Positions 32,643 through 41,536 are shown, counted from the first letter of the stretch. The stretch is DNA of 55,639 nt from an uncultured Christensenellaceae bacterium (GCA_934555865.1 CAKTFI010000005.1:1-55639); one strand, 5' to 3'. Notes: a model not told the origin generated them from the letters alone. Numbers and translations are program-made.

Positions 32643-35222
32643 ATGCTCTATAAAGCCTTTTGCCTGTGGCGGTCGCACCGGGGGCGTGTGCTGGCGGCGG
32701 CCCTCATGCTGAGCCTGGCGCTGTGCCTTGCAGGGGTGCTGCCGGCCATGTTTACCAATATCGACGAGTATATGCTGGAACAGGACGCGGAAACCTACGG
32801 TTTCTTCCACGGTATCTTTTACGAGGTTGCGCCGGAGGAGGCGGAAAAGCTCGCGGACAACCTGTTCGTCGACCGGATCGGTTGGATCCGCGACGGCGGC
32901 GAAGCAGAAGTCCGGGGGACGGACGGGAGTGCGCGCGTGGGCGCGATGGACGCGGAGGCGGTCTCGCTTTCGCGCCTTGTTCCGACGGAGGGGAGATTGC
33001 CCGCGGCGGCGGGGGAGGCCGCGCTCGAGGAGGCCTGGCGCGACCGGTTCGACCCGGCCCTAGAGGTGGGCGACCGCATCACGGTAAAGCTCCCCACAGG
33101 GGAAGTGAGCCTCATCGTCACCGGCTTTGTGCCGGATTACCGGGAAGCCTGGCTGGGCTATGAGGCCGGGACCTCGGCGGACAGGCTCCCGTCCGTGCTG
33201 CTTTCGGAGGCGGACGCGGAAGCGCTCTGCCCTACGCGGCACGCGATGGTGTGCGTGACGCAGTTTAACAAGCAGGAAAACCCGGAGACCGCGTTCAAGG
33301 GCGTGGCCGGCACGATCGGCAAGAACGCCTATAGCTATTTTCTTAACCGCAATGTGTACCAGAACCGGGGATATAACAAGATCTTCGGGCTCATGCAGCG
33401 CATTTTGCTCATCCTGCCGCCGGTGATCGCCGTGGCGGCGGCGATGTATTTCGCGCTGCGGCCGCTCGCGCGGCGGTTCTATGACGCGGCGAACCGGCTG
33501 TATGCCTTGGGCGCGCCGCACGGGTATGTGCTGCGTTTGGAGGCGGCCTACTTCCTCCCAATCTTCCTTGTAAGCCTGCTTCTCGGCCAGGCGCTCTCCG
33601 AAGGCGTGTTCGCGCTGTGCCGGGCGTGGAGCGGCCTGCCGTGGCGGCCGTTTGGGGGGCTGTTCGTCGCGGTGCTCGTGGCGGCGACGGGGCTCATCGT
33701 GATCGCCGTATACACGAAAAAGCATATCCTGCCGCTTGCGGAGGCGACCTATACCGAACGGCGGGCGGGCAAGATCGTGGTCAGCCTGGACAGCCGTGCG
33801 GGCTTTGCATGGCACTTCGCCAAGCGGCGAAAGTACAGCAACCGCAGCCCGGTCTTTTGGGCGTCGGTTGCGACGGCGCTCGTGTTCGTCACGCTGCTGT
33901 GCGGGTTTATGGAGCTCGACAAGGGCAATTACCGATTGAACCGGCAGACGGATGCGCAGCAGATTGCGGCCTCCATCGAGACGGGCAAGGGGAAATATAC
34001 CTATCGATACGGCAAGTATTCCATTTGGACGGGTGAACTGCCGGACGCGGCAGCGGTGGAGGCGCTGGAAAGCCTGCCCGGCGTGGCGCGGGTGCAAAAA
34101 GTATATGGCGGGCAGATCGCCTGCCTGATCTTCCCGGAGGGGTATAGCCCGTATGCGCAGCAGCTGGAACGCACAGACAACATCCCCGGCAGCGCCAGCA
34201 CGGAGGGGATCGAGGTGCTCCCCCGCCGGCAGGAGGCGACGCAGCGGGGGTATACAGTCTGGGTGCTCGGAAAAGAGGACCGGGCGGCGCTTTTCGCGCA
34301 ATACCCCGATTTCGACCCCGCCTGGTTCGAAAAGGGAAGCGGCGTGCTGCTCTGCCCGCCTCTTTCGGACGCGGTGGAGGAAGGCAAGGTGCACGAAAAC
34401 GACCTGTTTTCCGCGGGCGACACGCTGCGGTTCGGGATGCTGTCCTTCACCGTCCCGGCGGCGGAAGCGGGCGACCGGCGGGATGTGTTCGCCTATCACG
34501 AACAAACCGTCACGGCAGCGGCCGTGCTCTCGCGCGAGGTCTGGCTCGACCTCGGAGAGACCGTGCTGGATTCGGGCGTCAACCCGGGCGTGACGCTTAT
34601 AGTGTCCGAGGAAACGGCGGCGGGACTGGACTTCGCAAACGAGGTGCGCGGCTTCACGGTGTACATGCGCCCGGATTGCACCGCGGCGGAATTGGACAGC
34701 GCGAAGGCGGCGGCGGACAGTGCCGTAGAGGGATTGTACGGCGCACAGGTGCGCGTCGGCCGAGCGCAGAGTGCGACCAAGCAGATCGTCCGCGCGGTGG
34801 TGTGCTTTGCGGCGTGGACGGCGCTTTTGGGGGCGGCGGCGCTGCTGCTTGCGTGCTGGGCGCAGGTATATCAGAATTCGATGGACACCTATACGCGCAC
34901 CTTCGGGCGGTTATTCTACCTGGGCATGGATGGCCGGACGGCCTTTCGGAGCCTCGTGTACGAGGGCGTGCTGTACTGGAAGCGCACGATCACGCTGCTG
35001 CTCCCCGTGATGGCCTTTGGCGAGACCTACTATGTCGGCAATGTGTACGAATACGGCTTTGATCAGCTCTTCCGCATGCTGGCGGAGGCGGTGCTCCGGG
35101 CGGCGCGGGACGCGGGGCTGTATACGGCGGTGTGCGTACCGCTCATCCTGATTGCGGCGGCGGTGTTCGGGCGCGGGCTGGAACAGCGCGCAAAGCGGCG
35201 GGCACTGGCCGGCCGGCGGTGA
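32643..35222 (+). CDS. FtsX-like ABC permease
   Basis: An 859-residue membrane protein. A membrane segment at about 14-36 is followed by a large outside domain (about 40-245), a group of three to four segments (about 246-380), another at about 404-424, a second large outside domain (about 430-705), and three C-terminal segments (from about 713). This is the two-ectodomain FtsX/MacB layout. The ribosome site AGGAGGAGG lies just before ATG. With the preceding ATPase it forms a type VII-like (mechanotransmission) exporter or sensor; no periplasmic-type adaptor or two-component system is adjacent. Confidence 0.85.
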   Translation: MLYKAFCLWRSHRGRVLAAALMLSLALCLAGVLPAMFTNIDEYMLEQDAETYGFFHGIFYEVAPEEAEKLADNLFVDRIGWIRDGGEAEVRGTDGSARVGAMDAEAVSLSRLVPTEGRLPAAAGEAALEEAWRDRFDPALEVGDRITVKLPTGEVSLIVTGFVPDYREAWLGYEAGTSADRLPSVLLSEADAEALCPTRHAMVCVTQFNKQENPETAFKGVAGTIGKNAYSYFLNRNVYQNRGYNKIFGLMQRILLILPPVIAVAAAMYFALRPLARRFYDAANRLYALGAPHGYVLRLEAAYFLPIFLVSLLLGQALSEGVFALCRAWSGLPWRPFGGLFVAVLVAATGLIVIAVYTKKHILPLAEATYTERRAGKIVVSLDSRAGFAWHFAKRRKYSNRSPVFWASVATALVFVTLLCGFMELDKGNYRLNRQTDAQQIAASIETGKGKYTYRYGKYSIWTGELPDAAAVEALESLPGVARVQKVYGGQIACLIFPEGYSPYAQQLERTDNIPGSASTEGIEVLPRRQEATQRGYTVWVLGKEDRAALFAQYPDFDPAWFEKGSGVLLCPPLSDAVEEGKVHENDLFSAGDTLRFGMLSFTVPAAEAGDRRDVFAYHEQTVTAAAVLSREVWLDLGETVLDSGVNPGVTLIVSEETAAGLDFANEVRGFTVYMRPDCTAAELDSAKAAADSAVEGLYGAQVRVGRAQSATKQIVRAVVCFAAWTALLGAAALLLACWAQVYQNSMDTYTRTFGRLFYLGMDGRTAFRSLVYEGVLYWKRTITLLLPVMAFGETYYVGNVYEYGFDQLFRMLAEAVLRAARDAGLYTAVCVPLILIAAAVFGRGLEQRAKRRALAGRR

Positions 35223-35243
35223 TATTTCGGGGAGGAAACGAAG

Positions 35244-35528
35244 ATGAAGGAGCTGGATTTGCAGGAGATTCGCGGGCGCATCGACGCGCTGGACGCGAGA
35301 TTGGTGGAGCTTTTGTGCGAGCGCATGCAGCTCTCGGCAGAGGTGGCGGAATACAAGCGGCAAAAGGGCATGGCGGTGCTCGACCGCGCGCGGGAGGAGG
35401 CGATCCTGGATGCGCGCGCGGCGCAGGCGGGCGAGGCGCTGGGGCCGTACATCCGCGGGGTGTATGAACGGGTGTTCGAGATGAGCCGGGGATACCAAAC
35501 CGCCCTCCTGGAACGCGCGGAGAAGTGA
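35244..35528 (+). CDS. Monofunctional chorismate mutase (AroQ type)
   Basis: A 94-residue all-helical protein. Key residues of the AroQ fold are visible: IRGRIDALDARLVELLCERM (Arg near 11 and 28), EVAEYKRQKG (Lys near 39) and the C-terminal YERVFEMSRGYQ. It converts chorismate to prephenate for Phe and Tyr synthesis. It starts 21 bases after the permease gene with GGGGAGG upstream, apparently cotranscribed with the ABC pair, an unusual partner. It is cytoplasmic, with no signal peptide. Confidence 0.86.
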   Translation: MKELDLQEIRGRIDALDARLVELLCERMQLSAEVAEYKRQKGMAVLDRAREEAILDARAAQAGEALGPYIRGVYERVFEMSRGYQTALLERAEK

Positions 35529-35540
35529 AAAAACCGGTGG

Positions 35541-35568
35541 AAAGGGCGGTCGTTCGGCCGCCCTTTTT
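35541..35568 (+). terminator. Terminator after chorismate mutase gene
   Basis: Stem AAAGGGCGG/CCGCCCTTT with five Ts. Confidence 0.85.
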
Positions 35569-35600
35569 GCGTGTCCGGGAAAGCGCGGGCAAAAAATTGC

Positions 35601-35629
35601 TTGTCAGGCGGTGGGGCGGCTTTTATAAT
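35601..35629 (+). promoter_or_regulatory. Promoter of paralogue 4
   Basis: TTGTCA (35601-35606), 17 bases, perfect TATAAT (35624-35629). Confidence 0.72.
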
Positions 35630-35671
35630 GAAATAGAGGGATTTGAATTTTTCGAAGGGAGAAGGGGGTTT

Positions 35672-36934
35672 ATGGACACACAAAAAAAGGAAATCGCGCT
35701 CATCGGCGCGGGCAAGATCGGCAAGGGGTACACCGCCGACCTGTTTAGCGAGGCAGGGTATCACCTGATTTTCCTCTGCCATTCGCTCCGGCAGGCCGAG
35801 GCCATGCGCGCTCAGGGCAGCTATACGATTTTCAAATATCGAAACGGGCAGGAGGCGCCGGAGGAATACCAGATTTCGGATTTCGAGGCGTACAGCACGG
35901 CGGCGGAATATGAGCAGTGTCTCGCCGTGCTGGCGCGCGTGCGCTATGCGACGGTGCATGTCTATCCCGGGGCATTCCAGGCGATCGGGCACATGGTGGG
36001 CGACGCGATCCGCCGCCGGGTTGCAGAGGGGAACGCGGACACGCTCGACCTCATGCTCTGCCTCAACTACATCGACGCCGACCGCATTTTGAAGAGATAT
36101 ATTGAGGAACGGTTGGAAACCGAGGAAGAACGGCGCTATTTCGCGGAAAAGGTGGGCGTCGGCATGGCATTGACCTTCCGGTGGGGTGCGGAACCGCAGC
36201 CCTGGATGCTGCAGAAGGATCCGCTTTGCGCTTGCGTGGCGGAATCGCCCGACCTCCCGGTCGACGCAGAGGCCTTCCGTGGGCCAGTGCCGCCCGGGGC
36301 CGCGCTGCGCCCGCTCACCAAGATGGGCGAACGGTTGGCGTATAAGCTGTGGGGCGGCAATGTGACCTCGGCCATCCTTGCGAACCTGTCCATGCAGCGG
36401 GGCTATACCTATACGGGCGAGGGGTCGCAAAATGACGAGATCTACCTCGCGTCCGTGCTCGGGACGCGCGAGGCGGAATTTGGTTTCGATCAGGTGTATA
36501 ATCTGACGCCGGCGGAAAAGGCGGAAAATGTGAGAGGCCGTAACCATGGAGAACGTCCGCGTGAGCAGGTGCGGCAGGAGCAGGGCTATCAGGGGGTGGA
36601 CCCGGTGACGCGCGTGGGAGCAGACCCGGCGCGCAAGCTGGCGCGGAAGGACCGGCTGGTCGGCCCGGCCATCGCCTGCATGCGGGCGGGGCGGATCCCC
36701 TTCTTCCTTGCAAAAGCGGCGGCGGCGGGGTTCTATTTCAAAAACCCGGCGGATGCCTCGGCCTGCGAGATCCAGGACTACATCGCCCGGCGCGGCATCG
36801 AGGCGGCGGTGGAAACATATTGTGAGCTCGACCTCACTGACCCGGCGGAGCAGGCGCTGTATCAGCTCATCCTGGCGCATTATTACGACATGAGCGGGGA
36901 AGACCCGATCACGCTCCCCTATTTCAAGCAATAA
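35672..36934 (+). CDS. Mannitol-dehydrogenase-family protein, paralogue 4 (altered active site)
   Basis: A 420-residue MtlD-family protein with GAGKIGKGY (residues 12-20), LCLNY (N132) and the C-terminal DRLVGPAIACMRAGRIPFFLA. In the catalytic pattern K225 and N230 are present but the His is replaced by Ser (S233; KLWGGNVTS). It also has a polar insert (about 290-310) rich in Arg, Gln and Glu. NAD binding should be retained while polyol chemistry may be changed or lost. It has its own promoter, an AGAAGGGGG site and a terminator. Annotation as an active mannitol-1-phosphate dehydrogenase would be unsafe. Confidence 0.82.
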   Translation: MDTQKKEIALIGAGKIGKGYTADLFSEAGYHLIFLCHSLRQAEAMRAQGSYTIFKYRNGQEAPEEYQISDFEAYSTAAEYEQCLAVLARVRYATVHVYPGAFQAIGHMVGDAIRRRVAEGNADTLDLMLCLNYIDADRILKRYIEERLETEEERRYFAEKVGVGMALTFRWGAEPQPWMLQKDPLCACVAESPDLPVDAEAFRGPVPPGAALRPLTKMGERLAYKLWGGNVTSAILANLSMQRGYTYTGEGSQNDEIYLASVLGTREAEFGFDQVYNLTPAEKAENVRGRNHGERPREQVRQEQGYQGVDPVTRVGADPARKLARKDRLVGPAIACMRAGRIPFFLAKAAAAGFYFKNPADASACEIQDYIARRGIEAAVETYCELDLTDPAEQALYQLILAHYYDMSGEDPITLPYFKQ

Positions 36935-36946
36935 ACGATGAACATG

Positions 36947-36971
36947 AAGGCGGCCCGCGGGCCGCCTTTTT
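36947..36971 (+). terminator. Terminator of paralogue 4
   Basis: Palindromic stem AAGGCGGCCCGCGGGCCGCCTT with five Ts. Confidence 0.9.
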
Positions 36972-37033
36972 GCGTGCGGGAGGAGAGGAGGGCCGCCGCG
37001 ATGCAGGTCGCCTCTTTTCGTGAAAGGCAGGCA

Positions 37034-37068
37034 AGCCTCCCCGGCCCGGGAAAGAATCCGGCGGGAGG
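37034..37068 (+). promoter_or_regulatory. GC-rich leader hairpin upstream of DUF2232-rplI-dnaB
   Basis: Within the 211-base gap before the DUF2232 gene, GCCTCCC and GGGAGGC (about 37034-37068) can pair around an internal CCGG-rich region. No T-run follows, so it is not an obvious terminator. I see no convincing promoter boxes in this gap beyond AT-rich hexamers near 37095-37115. Confidence 0.35.
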
Positions 37069-37145
37069 CATTTCCAATCTTGCAAAAGTGTGTTAAAATA
37101 ACATTCTGTATAGGTATCTCGCCCCACGGGGCACAGGAGGCACGG

Positions 37146-38180
37146 ATGGAAGCAAACAAAACCCCGAACAAGCACGCGCACGCCTGGGTTTGGCAGATTC
37201 TGCTCGCGTTGGCGGCGTATCTGGCGCTGTTTTTGCTCACGCGGTATACGGTCGTCACGGCGGCGTTTTTAGCGGTGCCCTGCATCTTTGTGGGGGCGCG
37301 CTGGGGCGTGTGGGCCGGGGCGGCGTTCTATGTGTGCGCGGGCGCGCTGGGCTTTTTGCTGGACGAACCGCTGGCCCTCGGTGCGGCGGCGGTGTTTTTG
37401 ATTCCGACGGCGGCCGGGTGGTACCTCCTTTCGCGTCCGCGCGGCGGGTGGGAAAGCCTTCTTTGGAGCTTTGTGGCGTTGCTCCTTCCGCTGGGCGCGG
37501 GGGCGATCCTTCTGAACCGCTGGGCCGACGGCGATGTGGCGGGGCGGATCGTGGAAGTGCTGCTTGCCCGCGCGCAGGGCGACCCGGGCGTGGCGGCGGG
37601 ACTGTTCAGTATGTTGCTATCGCGGGACATGGCGTCCGGCGCGCTCACCATGCAGCAGGCGCAGGAGCTCATCTTTTCCGCGGACATCGGGAAATACCTC
37701 GCGGACGCGGCGAGCGTGGCCAGCCTTCGGCAGATGCTGGAGGCGTCGATCCCCGTGCTGGCTGCCGGGTGCTTGGCCTATGGGGCGGCGGCGAATTTCC
37801 TGCTGCCGCGCCTGTGGGTGCAGAAGGTGGGCGGAAAAGTCGGCAAACTGCCGCCGGTGGAGGGCTGGCGCATGCCGAAGGTGGACGGATACTGCCTTGC
37901 GGGCGCGCTGGCGCTGGGGTACCTGTTGCTGCTTGCGGGGGGTGAGGCCTATGCCGCGGTGGGGCGGATGCTCGTGGGGATCCTGGGTGCGGTCTTCCGG
38001 GGCGTGGGCATCTGCGTGGCGGCCTATTTCCTGCTCGTGCGGGTGCGGTCGCGCGCGGGGCGGGTGGCCATCGCGGCGGGGCTGTCCTTGCTTGCGCCGG
38101 GGCTGTTTACGGCGATTGGTGTGGCCGAGCAATTGTTCGGCATCCGCAAGCGGTTTGTGATCATCAAGAAAAAACCATGA
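37146..38180 (+). CDS. DUF2232/YybS-type membrane protein
   Basis: A 344-residue polytopic protein with about eight hydrophobic segments. The position directly before rplI and dnaB matches YybS of Bacillus (yybS-gdpP-rplI-dnaC), and the N-terminal hydrophobic pattern fits DUF2232. Substrate unknown; it resembles S components of ECF transporters in size. ATG at 37146 follows AGGAGG at 7 bases. The c-di-AMP phosphodiesterase gene gdpP that normally follows is absent here. Confidence 0.82.
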   Translation: MEANKTPNKHAHAWVWQILLALAAYLALFLLTRYTVVTAAFLAVPCIFVGARWGVWAGAAFYVCAGALGFLLDEPLALGAAAVFLIPTAAGWYLLSRPRGGWESLLWSFVALLLPLGAGAILLNRWADGDVAGRIVEVLLARAQGDPGVAAGLFSMLLSRDMASGALTMQQAQELIFSADIGKYLADAASVASLRQMLEASIPVLAAGCLAYGAAANFLLPRLWVQKVGGKVGKLPPVEGWRMPKVDGYCLAGALALGYLLLLAGGEAYAAVGRMLVGILGAVFRGVGICVAAYFLLVRVRSRAGRVAIAAGLSLLAPGLFTAIGVAEQLFGIRKRFVIIKKKP

Positions 38181-38196
38181 AGAAAGGGAAACGGAT

Positions 38197-38640
38197 ATGA
38201 AAGTAATTTTGTTGAGCGATGTCAAGGGACAGGGCAAAAAGGGAGAGATCGTGAATGTGAGCGACGGCTATGCGCGCAACTTCCTCTTCCCGCGCAATCT
38301 GGCGCAGGAAGCGAACGCGCAGAATCTGAACAGCGCGCAGGTGCGGCAGGACGCGGCGGCGCATAAGAAGGCGGTGGAGAAAAAGAACGCCGAGGAATTG
38401 GCGGCGCAGCTCGCCGACCGCGGCGTGACCATCCAGGCCAAGTGCGGCAGCACGGGCCGCCTGTTCGGCGCAATCACGAATGCCGAGATCGCGGAGGCGC
38501 TTTCGGCGCAGACCGGGCTGGACATCGACAAGAAGAAGGTGGTGCTGCAAAACCCGATTAAGGAGCTTGGCACCTATACCGTGACGCTCAAGCTGTATGC
38601 GGGCGTGCAGACCAACATCCGCCTGACCGTACAGGAATAA
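38197..38640 (+). CDS. rplI: Ribosomal protein bL9
   Basis: A 147-residue protein starting [21 protein letters not shown] with [14 protein letters not shown], the N-terminal rRNA-binding domain of bL9, then a long helix (residues 41-75) and a C-terminal domain with [16 protein letters not shown]. It begins 16 bases after the DUF2232 gene in one operon. Confidence 0.96.
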   Translation: MKVILLSDVKGQGKKGEIVNVSDGYARNFLFPRNLAQEANAQNLNSAQVRQDAAAHKKAVEKKNAEELAAQLADRGVTIQAKCGSTGRLFGAITNAEIAEALSAQTGLDIDKKKVVLQNPIKELGTYTVTLKLYAGVQTNIRLTVQE

Positions 38641-38673
38641 CGCGCCCGAGCGCAGAAGAAAGGGGGCAGGAAC

Positions 38674-40014
38674 ATGCCGGAGCAAATAAATCGGATCCCG
38701 CCCTCCAGCATGGAGGCGGAGCAGTCGGTGCTGGGCGCGATGCTGCTTTCCGAAAACTGCGTGCTGGCGGCGGCGGAAAAGCTCAAGGAGGAGGACTTCT
38801 ATTCCAAGGCGCATCGGCGCATCTGGCGGGCGATGGCCGATCTGGCCGCGCTCAACAAGCCGGTCGACCTCGTGACGGTGTCCGAACGCATGGGCGAGGG
38901 CGAGCCGCTGTCGGCGGAGGAGATCACCTATCTTTCCGACCTGACGGAGGCGGTGCCATCGCTTCGCAACATCGACCACTATATCGACATCATCCGTGAA
39001 AAGAGCCGCCTGCGCCGATTGATCGCCGCGGCGGCGGAGATCGCGGATATGGGGTATAAATCGGACGCCCCGGCCGCGGACATTTTGAACGCGGCGTCGG
39101 ACAAGATCTATAAGATCGCTGAGGACAACGCCGACCGCAGCCTGACGCACCTGCGGGTGGCGCTGCTCGAAGGGTATGAGAGCATCAGCAAGGCCGCCAA
39201 GTCCAAGGACGGCCTCATGGGCGTGGGCACGGGCTTTCCGCTCATGGACAAGAAGCTGTCCGGCTTTCAGCCTTCGCAGCTCATTGTCGTGGCGGGCCGC
39301 CCGGGCATGGGCAAGACGAGCTTTGCGCTCAACATCGCCGAGCATGTCGCCGTGCGCGAGAACAAGCCGGTCGCAATCTTCTCGCTCGAAATGAGCCGCG
39401 AACAATTGGGCCTCCGCCTATTGTGCTCGGGGGCGAAAGTGGATTCACAGAACGCGCGCACGGGCAACCTCAATGAGCAGGATTTTTACGCGCTGGCCGA
39501 CGCGATGGCGCCGCTCGAGGGCGCGCCCATCTATATCGACGACACGGCCATCATCGGCCCGGGCGAGATGATGGCCAAGATCCGCCGGCTCAAGAGCCAG
39601 GTGGGCGACATCGGGCTCGTGGTCATTGACTATTTGCAGCTCATGTCCGCGGGCGGCCGGACGGAAAACCGGCAGCAGGAGATCTCCAACATCACGCGGT
39701 CGCTTAAAGTGGCGGCGAAGGAGCTTGGCGTGCCCATTTTGTTGCTTTCGCAGCTGTCGCGTGCGACGGAGCGGCGCGAGAACAAGCGCCCGATGCTTTC
39801 CGACCTGCGCGAATCCGGCGCGATCGAGCAGGACGCCGATGTCGTGCTGTTCCTGCACCGCGAGGACTACTACGCCGAGGAGGGCGCGGAGCCGGGGCGG
39901 AGCAGCATCATCATCGCCAAGCAGCGTTCTGGCCCGACGGGGACGATCGATGTCATCTGGCGCGGCGAGCAGACCAAGTATATGGAAGTGGACTTCCGCG
40001 AGGAAGGAGCGTAA
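38674..40014 (+). CDS. dnaB: Replicative DNA helicase DnaB
   Basis: A 446-residue hexameric helicase (called DnaC in Bacillus). The N-terminal domain begins PPSSMEAEQSVLGAMLL; the RecA-like domain has Walker A GRPGMGKT (about residue 210), Walker B LVVIDYLQLM and the arginine finger region LLSQLSRATERRENKRP. No intein is inserted. AAAGGGGG lies 9 bases upstream. In the operon with rplI, usual for Bacillota. Confidence 0.96.
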   Translation: MPEQINRIPPSSMEAEQSVLGAMLLSENCVLAAAEKLKEEDFYSKAHRRIWRAMADLAALNKPVDLVTVSERMGEGEPLSAEEITYLSDLTEAVPSLRNIDHYIDIIREKSRLRRLIAAAAEIADMGYKSDAPAADILNAASDKIYKIAEDNADRSLTHLRVALLEGYESISKAAKSKDGLMGVGTGFPLMDKKLSGFQPSQLIVVAGRPGMGKTSFALNIAEHVAVRENKPVAIFSLEMSREQLGLRLLCSGAKVDSQNARTGNLNEQDFYALADAMAPLEGAPIYIDDTAIIGPGEMMAKIRRLKSQVGDIGLVVIDYLQLMSAGGRTENRQQEISNITRSLKVAAKELGVPILLLSQLSRATERRENKRPMLSDLRESGAIEQDADVVLFLHREDYYAEEGAEPGRSSIIIAKQRSGPTGTIDVIWRGEQTKYMEVDFREEGA

Positions 40015-40026
40015 GAGCGAACACGC

Positions 40027-41394
40027 ATGATTACCTATAAAGTGCCGGGCGATATGGACAGGGTCACGGTGGAGGCATTCCTAAAAAGCCGCCTGCCCGC
40101 GCGGGAGGCGGAGCGCCTGCTTTCCGAGGGCAAGGTGCGCATGCTGCCGTTCTTTCGGGCGGTGGATCGCTTTGCGCCGCTTGCGCGGGGCAGCCGCGTG
40201 GCGCTGTTGACTGACCGGGCGGCGGAGGCGTTTTTCCGCCCGCTCGAGATCGCCTATGAGGACGAGGAATTTCTCGTCGTGAATAAGCCGCAGGGTATGC
40301 TCTGCATCGAGGAGGGCGCGCAGGGGCGCAACCTGTACCGCATGGCGGCGGAGCATATGAAAAACGAGGGCGAATACGATGTGAGGAGCCTGCATGTGCC
40401 CTATGTGTGCAATGTGCTGCCGCGGGAGATGGGCGGGCTTGTCATCGTGGCCAAGGAGCAATTCCTGTTCGAGCAGATGCTGGCCGCGCTCAAGGAGCGG
40501 CGCATCAAGCGGGTGTACCGCGCGATCGTGACGGGGGAGACCCAGGACGAGGCGCTGCTGTACGGCTTTTTAGAGCCGGGGCGCGGCCTCGCGCGGGCGG
40601 CGTTGCAGGAGCAGAGCAATCGCAACACCCGCCCGGCGGCGCTCCGGTACCGGCGGGTCGAGACGCGGGGCGAGCTTTCCTTGATCGAGATCGAGCCGAT
40701 GAGCTTCCTAAAGCAGCAGATCCCCCTGCAATTGGCGGCGGCAGGGCTGCCGATCCTGGGCGACGGGCAGTATGGCAGCCGCGCCGCAAATCGCCGGTTC
40801 GGCATCGACCGTCCGGCCGTCTGGGCGAGCCGCATCGTGTTTGAGACAGGGCGGAGCAACCCGATGGAATACCTGAATGGCAAGGAGATCTGCGCCTCGA
40901 CCGCGCAGATGCCGGGGATTGGGTATTTCACCGACCGCGCGGCGGAAGCGGTGCGGCGGGTGGAGCCGCTCAACAAAAAGCAGCTTTCACAGGCGGCGCG
41001 CCTCCTTTCCGAGGCGGCAAAGGCGGCGGAAGGCAGGCCCGCGGCCGCGTTTTTGGATGCCCTGAAACCGGGCGCGCTGCGGCGGCAGGCGGAGGAGGGC
41101 AGTCTGCGCCTGTTCGGGTGCTTTGGGCCCGAGGGGCTGGAGGGCGTGCTCGGCCTGTCGGCAGAGGGCGTGATCTGCCTGTGCTGTGTGCGCGAGGCGG
41201 CGCGGGGCAAGGGCGCCGGCCGGGCAATGCTCGATTTCGCGGCGGGGCAGGCCGGTGGCGGGGCGCTCACCGCCTATGCCGCGCCGGGCACGGAGGCCTT
41301 CTTTGCGCAGGCGGGCTTTGCCGCGGCGGGCGAGGAGACCTGGCTGGGCACGGCCTGGCGCGTGGTGCGGCGCGAGGCTGTAGCGGCGAAGTGA
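40027..41394 (+). CDS. RluA-like pseudouridine synthase fold (active site lost) fused to GNAT domain
   Basis: A 455-residue two-domain protein. Residues 1-60 resemble an S4-type domain; residues 75-265 follow the RluA fold (EFLVVNKPQGMLCIEEG; LAAAGLPILGDGQYGS). The catalytic HRLDR is replaced by NVLPR (N129-R133), so the essential Asp is Pro132, and the downstream RxHQIR becomes LKQQIP. Residues about 310-455 are GNAT-like (REAARGKGAGRAMLDFA is the acetyl-CoA loop). It starts 12 bases after dnaB with no terminator between. I infer an RNA- or ribosome-binding acetyltransferase, not a pseudouridine synthase. Confidence 0.78.
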   Translation: MITYKVPGDMDRVTVEAFLKSRLPAREAERLLSEGKVRMLPFFRAVDRFAPLARGSRVALLTDRAAEAFFRPLEIAYEDEEFLVVNKPQGMLCIEEGAQGRNLYRMAAEHMKNEGEYDVRSLHVPYVCNVLPREMGGLVIVAKEQFLFEQMLAALKERRIKRVYRAIVTGETQDEALLYGFLEPGRGLARAALQEQSNRNTRPAALRYRRVETRGELSLIEIEPMSFLKQQIPLQLAAAGLPILGDGQYGSRAANRRFGIDRPAVWASRIVFETGRSNPMEYLNGKEICASTAQMPGIGYFTDRAAEAVRRVEPLNKKQLSQAARLLSEAAKAAEGRPAAAFLDALKPGALRRQAEEGSLRLFGCFGPEGLEGVLGLSAEGVICLCCVREAARGKGAGRAMLDFAAGQAGGGALTAYAAPGTEAFFAQAGFAAAGEETWLGTAWRVVRREAVAAK

Positions 41395-41536
41395 GGATTG
41401 CCCGGGCAATGCCGCTAGGGCAGGCCGCTTTGGGGGACGGGAACATCCGCCCGGAAGAGAGAAAGGGGCAGGAAACTTCCCGCTTGGCTAAGCGCACCAA
41501 AAATCCACACCGACAGCAAAAACAGAAAGCACAACA

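Noticed and set aside
36535..36600. Possible frameshift or small insertion in paralogue 4, where composition changes around the ACGT at 36553
   Set aside because: The frame stays open, and the lengths on both sides align with the other paralogues, so it is kept as a variable loop rather than a frameshift.
38674..40014. Intein or insertion in dnaB, a common site
   Set aside because: The reading frame is continuous at normal length (446 aa) with Walker A and B undisturbed.
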